From: Bacillota bacterium
GTDB lineage: Bacteria > Bacillota > UBA4882 > UBA8346
NCBI GenBank assembly: GCA_023401925.1
Contig: JAEXDA010000007.1
Location: 1 to 15,939, forward strand
Reading direction: 5' to 3'
DNA: 15,939 nt
In this document: positions 1-8,367 of the stretch, piece by piece
How positions within the stretch are numbered: the stretch's first letter is position 1
Layout of the letters: each line of letters begins with the position of its first letter
The notes under the pieces: generated by a model
The model's input: only the letters and a program-made list of their open reading frames with translations
Databases searched by the model: none
What the model was told of the DNA's origin: nothing
Made by a program: the position numbers and the translations under genes

Positions 1-159
1 GGACGTAATAAAGAAGCGATTGAGAAATATATAAGAAATCAACTACAAGAAGATATAATTTCAGATCAGCTAAGTTTGAAAGAACTATTTGACCCGTTTA
101 CGGGTGAACCAGTAAAAGCAAGCAAGAAAAAACAAGCCCCTTTGAGGGGCAGCTTGTAA
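1..159 (+). CDS. IS200/IS605-type transposase TnpA, C-terminal end only
   Basis: This is an open frame entering from the left edge and stopping with TAA at 157-159, giving the last 52 residues of a protein. The piece contains YIRNQ, then a DQLSLKE stretch and DPFTGEPV, followed by a basic tail. From memory this is the usual C-terminal tail of Y1 tyrosine transposases of the IS200/IS605 group, where YIxNQ lies after the catalytic tyrosine helix. The HUH motif and the tyrosine lie outside the window, so intactness cannot be judged. A GC-rich hairpin (GCCCC/GGGGC, 136-150) lies inside the last codons. The assignment is supported by the IS-like hairpin end just downstream. Confidence 0.6.
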   Translation, partial: GRNKEAIEKYIRNQLQEDIISDQLSLKELFDPFTGEPVKASKKKQAPLRGSL

Positions 160-233
160 AAGAAACGCGGTTGGCGGGCTTTATTTCGAAAAGTCTTAAG
201 ACTTCGCTAGTAACGTGCCCTTATAGGGCGGTG

Positions 234-261
234 CAAGCCACCCGTTTGACGGGTGGTCTTG
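234..261 (+). repeat. terminal hairpin of the IS200/IS605-type element
   Basis: A perfect 8-base stem (238-245 with 249-256) with a 3-base loop is lengthened by a second 4-base stem (234-237 with 258-261) across one bulged T. This is the most stable structure left of the first complete gene and is the expected type of transposase recognition structure at an IS200/IS605 right end. Confidence 0.6.
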
Positions 262-543
262 ACTCGTGAGACTGGTTGAAGCAGCCTTAAGGTCACATTT
301 GACTGATCCACAATAAAAAATTTTCTGATTAAGGAAATTCCATGAGATTCTGTGAATCTTCTCCATACGGGCTGTGGTAAAACGTTGGCCGAGAGTCCAT
401 CATCGGTATATAAAGTTATCGATGCCTATATTGTTATCCGGTGATCTTTCCGATAATAATTCGGTAAAATATTTTTTTCCAATGTTTCATTGTAAAAGAA
501 ACATTCCTCAAGAAATTTTTTTCAAATGATATAAGGAGTTTCG
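262..543. other. gene-free stretch between the IS end and the SGNH gene
   Basis: No credible coding frame is present. There is a short hairpin AGATTC/GAATCT (345-359) and a perfect 8-base stem AATGTTTC/GAAACATT (481-505) followed, eight bases later, by a T-run. The latter could be a weak terminator or a leader hairpin for the next gene. A possible but weak promoter is TTGTTA (431-436) with TAATAA (454-459), spacer 17. The next gene has a clear Shine-Dalgarno AAGGAG at 533-538. Confidence 0.4.
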
Positions 544-1416
544 ATGGCTTATAAAAAAAAGAAGCAAAGTTTTCCCATAGGAAAAGGGCTATGGTTTATG
601 TTTCTGCTTTTTTTGGCTTTTTTGACAACAATAGCTTATCAGTCCCTGTTTCACTCGGCCGCCAACAATCCGGAGCGTTATGCCGGCGGAAGCACGCACC
701 GGCCCGGAAGAAAAGCCGTGGTGATTGCGGGAGCGGACATGGTCCGGGGGCAAATCAGTTTTAATTATGTGGATTATTTGAGCCAAAAGCCGGAACTGCA
801 AGGCTTTCAGTTCATTAATGCCGGAATTAACAGCGACTTGTCCTATAATTTATTAAAGCGGCTCGGTCCGATCGTTGCCTGCAAGCCTTCTTTTATTATT
901 ATTCAAATCGGCACCAATGATCTATTAGGCTCCAGGTATTCAAAGTTTGCCGATTATTTTCATTGGGTGAAACGAGTGTCCGCTGATCCGGATTTGCAAA
1001 CTTTTCGCCTCAATCTAACAATGATTGTGGAAAGATTAAAACAAAATACCAAAGCCCAAATCGCCCTGGTAGGTTTGCCGATGGTAGGGGAAGCGATTCG
1101 ATCGGGGGTTAATCAAGAGGTCGTCCGATATAATCACATCATTGAGAACATTGCCAAGCAGCAAAAAGTAGGATTCTTACCGGTATATCCGGAACAAGTC
1201 CGTTATTTGACGGGGAGCCGCAGGACCTCAGCGCCGGAATGGAATGGCGATTATAAAATCATTGGGAAAGCACTGTTCGACCATGTAGTGTCCAAAACCA
1301 ATTTTGATGAAATTGCTTTTAAAAACGGTTATTTGTTACACACCGATGGGGTTCATTTAAACAGTCCCGGCGCTATGATCATTGCCCGGCAAGTTGAGAA
1401 TTTCCTGAGAAAATAG
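544..1416 (+). CDS. membrane-anchored SGNH/GDSL-hydrolase-fold protein, nucleophile Ser replaced
   Basis: A 290-residue protein with a basic N-terminus and one hydrophobic segment (about residues 14-34), read as an uncleaved signal anchor that places the rest outside the membrane. The outer domain shows the SGNH blocks in order: block I as GADMVRG (63-69), block II NAGINSD with G94 and N96, block III IGTND (G123, N125), and block V DGVHL with D268 and H271. Family members act as esterases or lipases through Ser-Asp-His. Here the position of the block I serine is D65 (codon GAC), so ordinary ester hydrolysis is doubtful even though the oxyanion-hole Gly/Asn and the Asp/His pair remain. It may be a binding or regulatory relative, or have another nucleophile. 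ATG 544 has AAGGAG with 5-base spacing. Substrate unknown. Confidence 0.8.
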   Translation: MAYKKKKQSFPIGKGLWFMFLLFLAFLTTIAYQSLFHSAANNPERYAGGSTHRPGRKAVVIAGADMVRGQISFNYVDYLSQKPELQGFQFINAGINSDLSYNLLKRLGPIVACKPSFIIIQIGTNDLLGSRYSKFADYFHWVKRVSADPDLQTFRLNLTMIVERLKQNTKAQIALVGLPMVGEAIRSGVNQEVVRYNHIIENIAKQQKVGFLPVYPEQVRYLTGSRRTSAPEWNGDYKIIGKALFDHVVSKTNFDEIAFKNGYLLHTDGVHLNSPGAMIIARQVENFLRK

Positions 1417-1485
1417 GAAATTAAATTTTCATATAAGGACTCATAAGGCCTTTTAAATCAGCCCATTTCTTTTTTATTCCGGTTA

Positions 1486-1494
1486 TGGTAAAAT
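1486..1494 (+). promoter_or_regulatory. probable extended -10 promoter for smc
   Basis: TGG followed by TAAAAT (1489-1494) makes an extended -10 element 32 bases before the smc start. The -35 match 17 bases upstream (TTTCTT, 1466-1471) is poor, as is common with extended -10 promoters. Confidence 0.45.
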
Positions 1495-1525
1495 GTTTTT
1501 GCCGTAGACCAAAAGGGGGATCTCT

Positions 1526-4500
1526 TTGTATTTAAAACGCCTTGAAATCATTGGTTTTAAGTCTTTTGCCGATAAAATTAAATTGGAATTTTTGCCGGGA
1601 GTCACAGCCATTGTAGGACCGAATGGCAGCGGTAAAAGCAACATATCCGATGCGCTTCGCTGGGTTTTGGGGGAACAGAGTATTAAAACCTTGCGCGGCG
1701 CCAAGATGGATGATGTCATTTTTGCCGGTACCGCGCAACGCAAGCCTTTAGGCTTGGCTGAAGTTACTATCGTTCTGGACAATTCCGACCGTTCCTTGCC
1801 GGTGGATTTTAGTGAAATCGCCGTTACCCGGAAACTGTTCCGTTCCGGAGAAAGCGATTACCTCATTAACAAATCATCCGTCCGCTTACGGGATATTTTG
1901 GAGCTATTCTATGATACCGGTCTTGGTAAGGAAGCCTATTCAGTCATTGGCCAGGGTAAAATCGATTCCATATTGTCGGTAAAGCCTGAAGAACGGCGTA
2001 ATATTTTTGAAGAAGCGGCTGGAATTATTAAATATAAAACCCGTAAACAGGTGGCAGAGCGGAAATTGGAAGAGACCGATCATAATCTGCTACGGATTCA
2101 GGATATTTTAAATGAACTCGGGGCGCAATTGGGACCCTTGGAGACCCAGTCAAAACTGGCTCAATCTTACTTACATTTTAAAGAAGAATTATCCCGTCTT
2201 GAAATCAACCATTTCGGCGGTTTGATTCAAGACCATCAAATCAAGCTGGAAGAACTCGATAAAGGGAAAAAAGAAATTGAACAACAGTATCAGGATTTTG
2301 AAGGCCAGGAAAGCATTATTGAGTCGGAACTGGAAAAAAACCGTTTAAAGTCTTTGAATTACGATAGTCAAATTACCGAACTGAGTGAGGATTTTTACCG
2401 GATTCAGAACCAGATTGATAAGTGTACCGAACAGATTAGTTTCTTGCATAATAAAATCGGTGATATCGGGCAGCAGGAACAAGAGTATCGGAATAATAAA
2501 AATGCCAACTTAAGCCGCAAAGAGTCGATTTTTAACGAACAATCCCAAATCGATCAAGAAATCCAAGCCATTAAGGAAAAATTGGGCCATGGTGAGCTGG
2601 ATTTGGGGCAAATTGAAAAAGATCTGGTAGCCCAAAATCAGGAATTGTTGCAATTTGAAGCCCAGGAGCAAAGCCTAAAGGATGGTGTTATCGAGACTCT
2701 GAACGAAATTGCCGTCTTAAAAAATAAAATCAATACCAACACGCTTCAGAAAGAATTCATTTTAAAACAAGTCGGCGATTATGAAAAGAAAATAAGTACT
2801 ATCGGGGTTCAACTGCAAGAACTGGAACAGGAACTCACAACCAAGAAAGCCCAATTAACGGCGATTCTTTCCCAAATCGAGCAGCAACACAATTTGCAGT
2901 CGGAAATAACCGCTCAGATGAAAAAGAAAGAAATCGATTTAACCTCCTGTGAAAGCAAGAACCTGGAATTGAAAGAGAAAATCCGGGGTCTGGAAAGCAA
3001 ACACAGTCTGCTGGATGAAATGGAACGGAGTTACCAGGGATATTTTCAGGGAGTCAAAGCGTTGCTGGCCGAAGCGGTGGACCAGCCGTTTTATTCCGGT
3101 ATTCAGGGAATCGTGGCGGATCTAATCAAAGTCCGTCCCGGAATGGAGCTGGCCATCGAAACCGCATTGGGCTCCAGTTTGCAAAATGTGGTAATTGAGG
3201 ATGATCGCCGCGCCCAGGAAGCCATTGCTTATTTGAAACGTTATTCGAAGGGCAGGGCGACTTTCCTGCCGTTAAATACCATTGACGCCACAGACACGAA
3301 GATGCAGCAATACCATAATTTGTTGCAACAATACGGCTGTCAGCCGGCTATTTCCTTGCTGGAATTTGAACCCAAATACCGGCAGGCGCTCATTTATATG
3401 CTCCATTTGACGGTGGTGGCGCCTGATTTAAAAACAGCGGTTCAAATCAGTTCCAAATTGGAGCGCAGTTTCCGGATCGTAACGCCGGATGGCGATTTGG
3501 TCAATCCCGGCGGCTCCATCACCGGTGGTAGTATTGATAAACGGAGACTGGGTCTATTAAGCCGGCGCCGGGAGATTGAAGATTTAAAACAAGAGAAAAA
3601 CGAAGCCGAAATCAACTTGGTAAAGGGATTGCAAAATGCCAAAGATTTGAAAACTCAATATATTCAACTTACCCACGATTTGGAAGATGCTAAAAAGCAT
3701 GAACAAGAGGGAAAAATCCGCAAAGCTTCCATCGATAGGGAGGTACAAATCGCCGAGAGCGGTATAGCCCGGGCGAATCAAGAAGTAGCCGCTCTAATCA
3801 ACGAGCGGGATGAGCTTCAGGGGCAAATTGAGCGCTTTGATTCCGATCATCAGGAATTGTCGGTTTCAATTGAAGGTAAAGAAAAGGAACTTCGCCAAAT
3901 CGAGGAACGGTTAACCGGTTTTACCGAGGAAATGCGTCAAAGTAAGCAGAGCAAAGATGGTCTCATGGAACGTATTAGCGACTTAAAATCAAAATTAAGT
4001 GCCGCTTATCAGGAGGAAAACGGTAAAATCGCCTTAAAAGAGCGTTTGCAGCGTCAACTGGCGGAAATTGACGATTTGGATAATGATTTTGAACTGCGGC
4101 AACAACAGCTTCAGTCCGAGATCGTAAAAATCCGGGAACAGATTTCGGCTTTAGAAGCCAGAATTGCTGAGGAGAAAAATAGGCTCGGCAGTCAAGAATC
4201 TTTGGTGGCTCAAACTAAGCAGGAAAAAGAACAGATCTTAGCGGTTATCAAAGAACTGGAGGCCAAAGAAAGAAGTTTCCGCCGCCGCAATAATGAGTTT
4301 CAAAACCAACTTCACCAATATGACCTGGGGATTAATCAGATTACCTTGGAACTGGAGAATTTGCTTACCAATCTTAAAGAAGATTACGGCAATGAGTGGA
4401 TGGCCCAAATTGATCCGGCCTGGACAAGTCCTCCGGATGTGGTGGCGATGATCGAGCAAAATAAAGAAGAACTTCGTAAACTGGGCTCAGTCAACCTGGG

Positions 4501-5095
4501 CGCCATTGAAGATTACCGCCAGATCAAAGAGAGATTTGATTTTTTGACCAATCAGTCTCAGGATCTGACTCACGCCAAAGAATCGCTGATGAAAGTGATC
4601 GCCGAGATTGAAAGCACCATTGTTAAACGTTTTAATGAGACCTTTCAGGAAGTCAAGATTCAATTTAAGAAAATCTATGCCGAATTATTTGAGGGCGGGA
4701 TCGCCGACCTTTTTTTGCTTGACCCTGAGAATCCTCTGGACTCGGGAATCGAGATCGTCGCTCAGCCTCCAGGTAAAAAGCTGCAGTCTTTGAGCCTGCT
4801 TTCCGGTGGTGAACGGGCCATGACGGCGATTGCCTTGTTATTTTCGATCTTGGCGGTGAAACCGTCGCCATTTTGTGTGCTTGATGAGATCGATGCCGCA
4901 TTGGACGAGGTTAATGTGTCCCGGTTTGCCCACTTACTGGAGATGTTCAGCAAACAATTGCAGTTTATTGTGGTGACCCACCGCCGCGGTACCATGGAAG
5001 CTGCCAGTACTCTTTATGGCGTTACTATGGAGGAGCTGGGGGTTACCAAGTTGATCTCCCTGGACTTGAATCAAGTCGCCCAAAAGGCAGGCTAA
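1526..5095 (+). CDS. smc: chromosome segregation protein SMC
   Basis: SMC is the ATPase subunit of the SMC-ScpAB condensin, which organises and helps separate replicated chromosomes in the cytoplasm. The 1189-residue length is typical. Domains in order: N-terminal ATPase half with Walker A GPNGSGKS (31-38) and a Q-loop at GQGK (Q143); first coiled coil from about 170 to 515; hinge about 520-670 (starting near QGIVADLI, ending near the glycine-rich GGSITGGS); second coiled coil about 675-1020; C-terminal ATPase half with ABC signature LSGGERA (S1093) and Walker B CVLDEIDAALDE (D1120, E1121). The start is TTG 1526, giving MYLKRLEIIGFKSFA, which matches the family N-terminus exactly, behind AAAGGGGGA (1512-1520). 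ScpA and ScpB are not in the window, and rnc, often just upstream in Bacillota, is absent. Confidence 0.98.
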   Translation: MYLKRLEIIGFKSFADKIKLEFLPGVTAIVGPNGSGKSNISDALRWVLGEQSIKTLRGAKMDDVIFAGTAQRKPLGLAEVTIVLDNSDRSLPVDFSEIAVTRKLFRSGESDYLINKSSVRLRDILELFYDTGLGKEAYSVIGQGKIDSILSVKPEERRNIFEEAAGIIKYKTRKQVAERKLEETDHNLLRIQDILNELGAQLGPLETQSKLAQSYLHFKEELSRLEINHFGGLIQDHQIKLEELDKGKKEIEQQYQDFEGQESIIESELEKNRLKSLNYDSQITELSEDFYRIQNQIDKCTEQISFLHNKIGDIGQQEQEYRNNKNANLSRKESIFNEQSQIDQEIQAIKEKLGHGELDLGQIEKDLVAQNQELLQFEAQEQSLKDGVIETLNEIAVLKNKINTNTLQKEFILKQVGDYEKKISTIGVQLQELEQELTTKKAQLTAILSQIEQQHNLQSEITAQMKKKEIDLTSCESKNLELKEKIRGLESKHSLLDEMERSYQGYFQGVKALLAEAVDQPFYSGIQGIVADLIKVRPGMELAIETALGSSLQNVVIEDDRRAQEAIAYLKRYSKGRATFLPLNTIDATDTKMQQYHNLLQQYGCQPAISLLEFEPKYRQALIYMLHLTVVAPDLKTAVQISSKLERSFRIVTPDGDLVNPGGSITGGSIDKRRLGLLSRRREIEDLKQEKNEAEINLVKGLQNAKDLKTQYIQLTHDLEDAKKHEQEGKIRKASIDREVQIAESGIARANQEVAALINERDELQGQIERFDSDHQELSVSIEGKEKELRQIEERLTGFTEEMRQSKQSKDGLMERISDLKSKLSAAYQEENGKIALKERLQRQLAEIDDLDNDFELRQQQLQSEIVKIREQISALEARIAEEKNRLGSQESLVAQTKQEKEQILAVIKELEAKERSFRRRNNEFQNQLHQYDLGINQITLELENLLTNLKEDYGNEWMAQIDPAWTSPPDVVAMIEQNKEELRKLGSVNLGAIEDYRQIKERFDFLTNQSQDLTHAKESLMKVIAEIESTIVKRFNETFQEVKIQFKKIYAELFEGGIADLFLLDPENPLDSGIEIVAQPPGKKLQSLSLLSGGERAMTAIALLFSILAVKPSPFCVLDEIDAALDEVNVSRFAHLLEMFSKQLQFIVVTHRRGTMEAASTLYGVTMEELGVTKLISLDLNQVAQKAG

Positions 5096-5137
5096 AAGGT
5101 TTTCACTGAAGCCATCTTCGATTATTATGCTTAGGAT

Positions 5138-5160
5138 TACCCCGGTCGGCGGCCGGGGTA
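5138..5160 (+). other. GC-rich hairpin in the smc-ftsY gap
   Basis: An 8-base perfect stem TACCCCGG/CCGGGGTA encloses a 7-base loop 43 bases after the smc stop. No T-run follows, so it is not a standard intrinsic terminator. It could stabilise the smc mRNA 3' end or attenuate read-through into ftsY. Confidence 0.4.
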
Positions 5161-5279
5161 GGGGGCTATCCGAGAAAATAATCCTGAAAAAAGTAATTTT
5201 AATGCCAAAAAGAAGAATCTCCCGCTAAGGCGCAGAGGGTTCAAGAAAGGCAAATAAGCGGATAGGTTGCTTCATAGCA

Positions 5280-5328
5280 AATAATCCAATAACGATTAAC
5301 AAATAACTAATAACAATCTTAATCAACA
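5280..5328 (+). repeat. degenerate heptanucleotide repeat before ftsY
   Basis: Read in blocks of seven from 5280, the A/T-rich tract gives AATAATC, CAATAAC, GATTAAC, AAATAAC, TAATAAC, AATCTTA, ATCAACA. Four neighbouring units (5287-5314) end in TAAC. It runs into the ftsY Shine-Dalgarno AGGAG (5328-5332). The 5211-5265 stretch before it (with CGCTAAGGCGCAGAGG) also looks like non-coding repeat-derived sequence rather than a gene. Confidence 0.5.
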
Positions 5329-5341
5329 GGAGCTAATTAGA

Positions 5342-6268
5342 ATGACCGAACCCAATCAAGGGCTTTTTGCCCGGCTTAAGGCAGGGTTGTCCAAAACCAA
5401 ATCCGGCTTTGTTCAAAACATTGAAGGGATTTTCGCATCGTCCAAAAAAATTGATGAAGAATTTTATACCGACCTTGAGGATACTTTGATTATGGCGGAT
5501 GTGGGGGTTGAGACAGCTACCGGTTTAATCGAACGACTACGGAAGATTGTGAAAGAGCAGAATTTAATCGATCCCTCCCAGTTAAAGGAAGCGTTAATCA
5601 AAGAGATCCAAAACATCTTGGAATCGGTCGGAAATAATCCTTTTGATTTTACAGATGCCAATAAAGTGTATTTGGTTATCGGGGTGAATGGAGTCGGAAA
5701 AACTACTACCATTGCCAAAATCGGGGCCCGGATTAAAGAAAATAACCGTCAGGTGATATTTACGGCGGCGGATACCTTCCGGGCGGCCGCAACGGAACAG
5801 TTGATGCTCTGGGGCGAGCGTCTGGGGATCCCGGTCATTCACCATCAGGAAGGCGCCGATCCGGCAGCGGTTGTTTTTGATGGAATGGCTTCCGGTAAAG
5901 CCAAAAAAGCCGATGTCGTCATCATCGATACGGCCGGTCGTTTACATACCAAAGTAAACTTAATGGAAGAATTGAAAAAGATTAAACGGGTGGTTTCCCA
6001 AAATCTTGAGGGCCGTAATTTGGAAATTTTACTGGTTCTCGATGCGACAACGGGTCAAAATGCGGTCAATCAAGCCAAAATATTTCATGAGGCTCTGCAT
6101 ATCGACCGTCTGATCCTTACGAAACTGGACGGCACGGCAAAGGGCGGGATTTGCATTGCCATAGCCAAACAGCTTCAGATACCCATCTGCTTGATTGGTG
6201 TCGGTGAAAAGAAAGAGGATTTGCAGGAGTTTGATGGAGAAGCTTTCACCAGAGCGCTATTTGAATAA
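5342..6268 (+). CDS. ftsY: signal recognition particle receptor FtsY
   Basis: FtsY is the membrane-associated GTPase that receives ribosome-nascent chain complexes from SRP (Ffh plus 4.5S/6S RNA) and hands them to the Sec translocon. The 308 residues form a short N-terminal helix with basic residues (LFARLKAGLSKTKSGF), the N domain (about 20-100) and the G domain. GTPase motifs: G1 GVNGVGKT (114-121), DTFRAAATEQL (from 144), DTAGR (196-200) and TKLDG (260-264). The long acidic A domain of E. coli FtsY is missing, as in most Bacillota, so membrane contact probably uses the N-terminal amphipathic helix. ATG 5342 follows AGGAG at 9-base spacing. The smc-ftsY order is conserved in Bacillota. miaB starts 21 bases after the stop and is likely co-transcribed. 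Confidence 0.97.
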   Translation: MTEPNQGLFARLKAGLSKTKSGFVQNIEGIFASSKKIDEEFYTDLEDTLIMADVGVETATGLIERLRKIVKEQNLIDPSQLKEALIKEIQNILESVGNNPFDFTDANKVYLVIGVNGVGKTTTIAKIGARIKENNRQVIFTAADTFRAAATEQLMLWGERLGIPVIHHQEGADPAAVVFDGMASGKAKKADVVIIDTAGRLHTKVNLMEELKKIKRVVSQNLEGRNLEILLVLDATTGQNAVNQAKIFHEALHIDRLILTKLDGTAKGGICIAIAKQLQIPICLIGVGEKKEDLQEFDGEAFTRALFE

Positions 6269-6288
6269 TCCTTTATAAGGAGAAAACA

Positions 6289-7617
6289 TTGTCGCAACAA
6301 TATTTTATCACCACCTTCGGTTGCCAAATGAATGTGCACGATTCGGAAGTTTTAGCCGGATTGCTGGAATCGATGGGTTATACCAAGGCTTCTTCTCTGG
6401 AGGAAGCTGATTTAATCTTATTCAACACGTGCTGTGTCCGGGGAAACGCCGAGAACCGCACCTATGGTAATATTGGGGCCTTAAAATCCCTCAAACAATC
6501 AAAACCCGGTTTGATCATCGGGGTTTGCGGCTGCATGGCCCAGGAACCCACGGAGGTTGAAAAGATAAGGCAAAGTTACCCTCATGTGGATTTGGTATTT
6601 GGAACTCATAATTTACATCAACTGCCGGAATTGATCCATAAGGTTCAAATGTCCGGCTCCCGGGTCATTGAAGTCTGGGACACCGACGGTGCTATTTACG
6701 AAGGCCTCCCCATCCGCCGTGATCAAGAGTTTAAAGCCTGGGTCACCATCATGTATGGCTGCAATAATTTTTGTTCCTATTGTATCGTTCCCTATGTGCG
6801 GGGACGGGAGCGCAGTCGGCGGCCGGAGCAAATTTTAGCGGAAATAAAGGATTTGGTCCGGGATGGGGTGGTTGAAATCACTTTGCTGGGGCAGAACGTA
6901 AACTCTTATGGGAAGGATCTTGAAGGGGATTCGTGGAGCTTCGCCCGCTTGTTAAGAGAAATCGCCGAGAATACGGATATTCAAAGAATCCGTTTCCAGA
7001 CGTCTCATCCCAAAGACCTGTCCGATGAGCTGATTGAAACGATGGCATCGCAGTCCAAGATATGCCGCCACTTACACCTGCCGGTACAGGCGGGCAGCAG
7101 CAAGATATTAAAATTGATGAACCGCTGTTATACCCGGGAAGGATATCTGGCCCTGGCCTTGAAAATTAAGACCCGGATTCCCGATTTAGCTTTGACCACC
7201 GATATCATTGTGGGGTTTCCCGGTGAGTCGGCGGATGATTTTCGGGAAACTTTGGAAGTAGTCCGTGAGGTCCGCTATGATGGGGCGTTTACTTTTATTT
7301 ATTCGCCGCGGATTGGGACTCCGGCTGCCAAAATGGAAGACCAGGCGCCTGAAAACGAAAAAAAAAGCCACCTTACGGAACTTATTCAGGTTCAAAATCA
7401 AATTTCACTGGAAAAGAACCAAGCCTTTATCGGAACTGTCACCGAAGTGCTAGTCGAGGGACCGAGTGAACGGAATCCCCAAATTTGGGCCGGCCGGAAT
7501 TCCCAAAATAAATTGATTCATTTTCAACCCCTCTCCGGGCTGAAACCGGGTGAAATCGTCAATGTCAAAGTGAATGCCGCAACTACGTTCACCTTGGAAG
7601 CTGAAATCGTAACTTGA
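6289..7617 (+). CDS. miaB: tRNA-2-methylthio-N6-dimethylallyladenosine synthase MiaB
   Basis: MiaB is a radical SAM methylthiotransferase that converts i6A37 to ms2i6A37 in tRNAs reading UNN codons; the tRNA-Phe, -Cys and -Leu(UAA) encoded later in this window are potential substrates. The 442 residues show the N-terminal UPF0004 domain with cluster-binding C12 (GCQMN, typical of MiaB rather than RimO or MtaB), C48 (NTCCVRG) and C80 or C82 (CGCMAQE; C82 by spacing), the radical SAM CxxxCxxC at C158, C162, C165 (GCNNFCSYC), and a C-terminal TRAM domain from about residue 375. TTG 6289 is chosen because it follows AAGGAG at 6-base spacing and gives the family N-terminus. It lies between ftsY and an SDR gene with gaps near 20 bases. 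Confidence 0.96.
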   Translation: MSQQYFITTFGCQMNVHDSEVLAGLLESMGYTKASSLEEADLILFNTCCVRGNAENRTYGNIGALKSLKQSKPGLIIGVCGCMAQEPTEVEKIRQSYPHVDLVFGTHNLHQLPELIHKVQMSGSRVIEVWDTDGAIYEGLPIRRDQEFKAWVTIMYGCNNFCSYCIVPYVRGRERSRRPEQILAEIKDLVRDGVVEITLLGQNVNSYGKDLEGDSWSFARLLREIAENTDIQRIRFQTSHPKDLSDELIETMASQSKICRHLHLPVQAGSSKILKLMNRCYTREGYLALALKIKTRIPDLALTTDIIVGFPGESADDFRETLEVVREVRYDGAFTFIYSPRIGTPAAKMEDQAPENEKKSHLTELIQVQNQISLEKNQAFIGTVTEVLVEGPSERNPQIWAGRNSQNKLIHFQPLSGLKPGEIVNVKVNAATTFTLEAEIVT

Positions 7618-7638
7618 TACTGATGGGAGCTGGTAAAT

Positions 7639-8367
7639 TTGGACAAAGCACTCGCAGCGTGCCTCATCACCGGTACGAACCGGGGCTTGGGGTTGGAATT
7701 GGCCCGGCAAATGGCGCAGCGCGGTTCCACTGTCTATGCCGGTTGGCATCATCAACTTTCGGAAGAGTTGATGAATTTAGCCCAAAGCTTTCCGGGAAAG
7801 TTATATCCGCTGGAGATGGACATCGCCGACGACCAAAGTGTCCAAGCCGCCGCCCAATTCATTCAAAACCATACTGTAACCCTGGATATTGTGATCAATA
7901 ACGGCGCTGTCTTAGGCGATATTGAAGCAACTCTTTTTGATGAGATTGATTTTACCGAAATCCAACAAGTATTTAATGTGAATGCTCTGGGGGCTTTACG
8001 GGTAACCAAGGCTTTCCTGCCATTGATTTTCAAAGGGAACCATAAACTAATCGTCAATATTTCATCCGAGGCCGGCAGCATTGGGGATTGCTCCCGGAAA
8101 GGGTGGTTTGCCTATTGCATGTCCAAAGCGTCCTTGAATATGGAATCCGCTTTAATTCATAATGCCATCAAGGATTTGGGAGGACAAGTATTGTTAATCC
8201 ATCCGGGTTGGCTTAAAACCTATATGAGAGGCCATTTGGATGATGACGCTCCCTATACTGCCGCCGAGGCGGCTGCCAAAATTTCGGAACTTATTTTAGA
8301 ACATCCGAAATATCAAGCCGAGAGGCCGGCCTTTATCGACTTTGAAGGGAAGAGGTTGCCTTGGTAA
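7639..8367 (+). CDS. short-chain dehydrogenase/reductase (SDR), C-factor/sniffer-like
   Basis: A 242-residue classical-type SDR, presumably an NAD(P)-dependent oxidoreductase in the cytoplasm. The Rossmann glycine motif TGTNRGLG is at 11-18, the usual NNAG is NNGAV here, the catalytic serine is probably S143 in NISSEAGS, and YxxxK is Y159-K163 (YCMSK). The stretch SEAGSIGD between Ser and Tyr lengthens their spacing to 16; together with SKASLNM this resembles the C-factor/sniffer branch of carbonyl-reductase-like SDRs. Substrate cannot be told. TTG 7639 has GGGAG (7624-7628) upstream, 21 bases after the miaB stop. Its end overlaps the start of the ThuA-like gene, which suggests linked expression. 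Confidence 0.88.
   Translation: MDKALAACLITGTNRGLGLELARQMAQRGSTVYAGWHHQLSEELMNLAQSFPGKLYPLEMDIADDQSVQAAAQFIQNHTVTLDIVINNGAVLGDIEATLFDEIDFTEIQQVFNVNALGALRVTKAFLPLIFKGNHKLIVNISSEAGSIGDCSRKGWFAYCMSKASLNMESALIHNAIKDLGGQVLLIHPGWLKTYMRGHLDDDAPYTAAEAAAKISELILEHPKYQAERPAFIDFEGKRLPW

Larger units (their letters stand above)
1..265 (+). mobile_element. right end of an IS200/IS605-type insertion sequence
   Basis: The end of the transposase gene is followed by about 100 bases rich in small palindromes: a 14-base palindrome (191-204), GCCC/GGGC around 217-229, and a strong hairpin at 234-261 (CAAG+CCACCCGT, loop TTG, ACGGGTGG, bulged T, CTTG). IS200/IS605 elements end in subterminal hairpins that the transposase recognises as single-stranded DNA, not in terminal inverted repeats, and a CCACCC/GGGTGG hairpin close after tnpA fits that. 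The exact cleavage point cannot be read; I set the border just after the hairpin. The left end lies outside the window. Confidence 0.55.
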
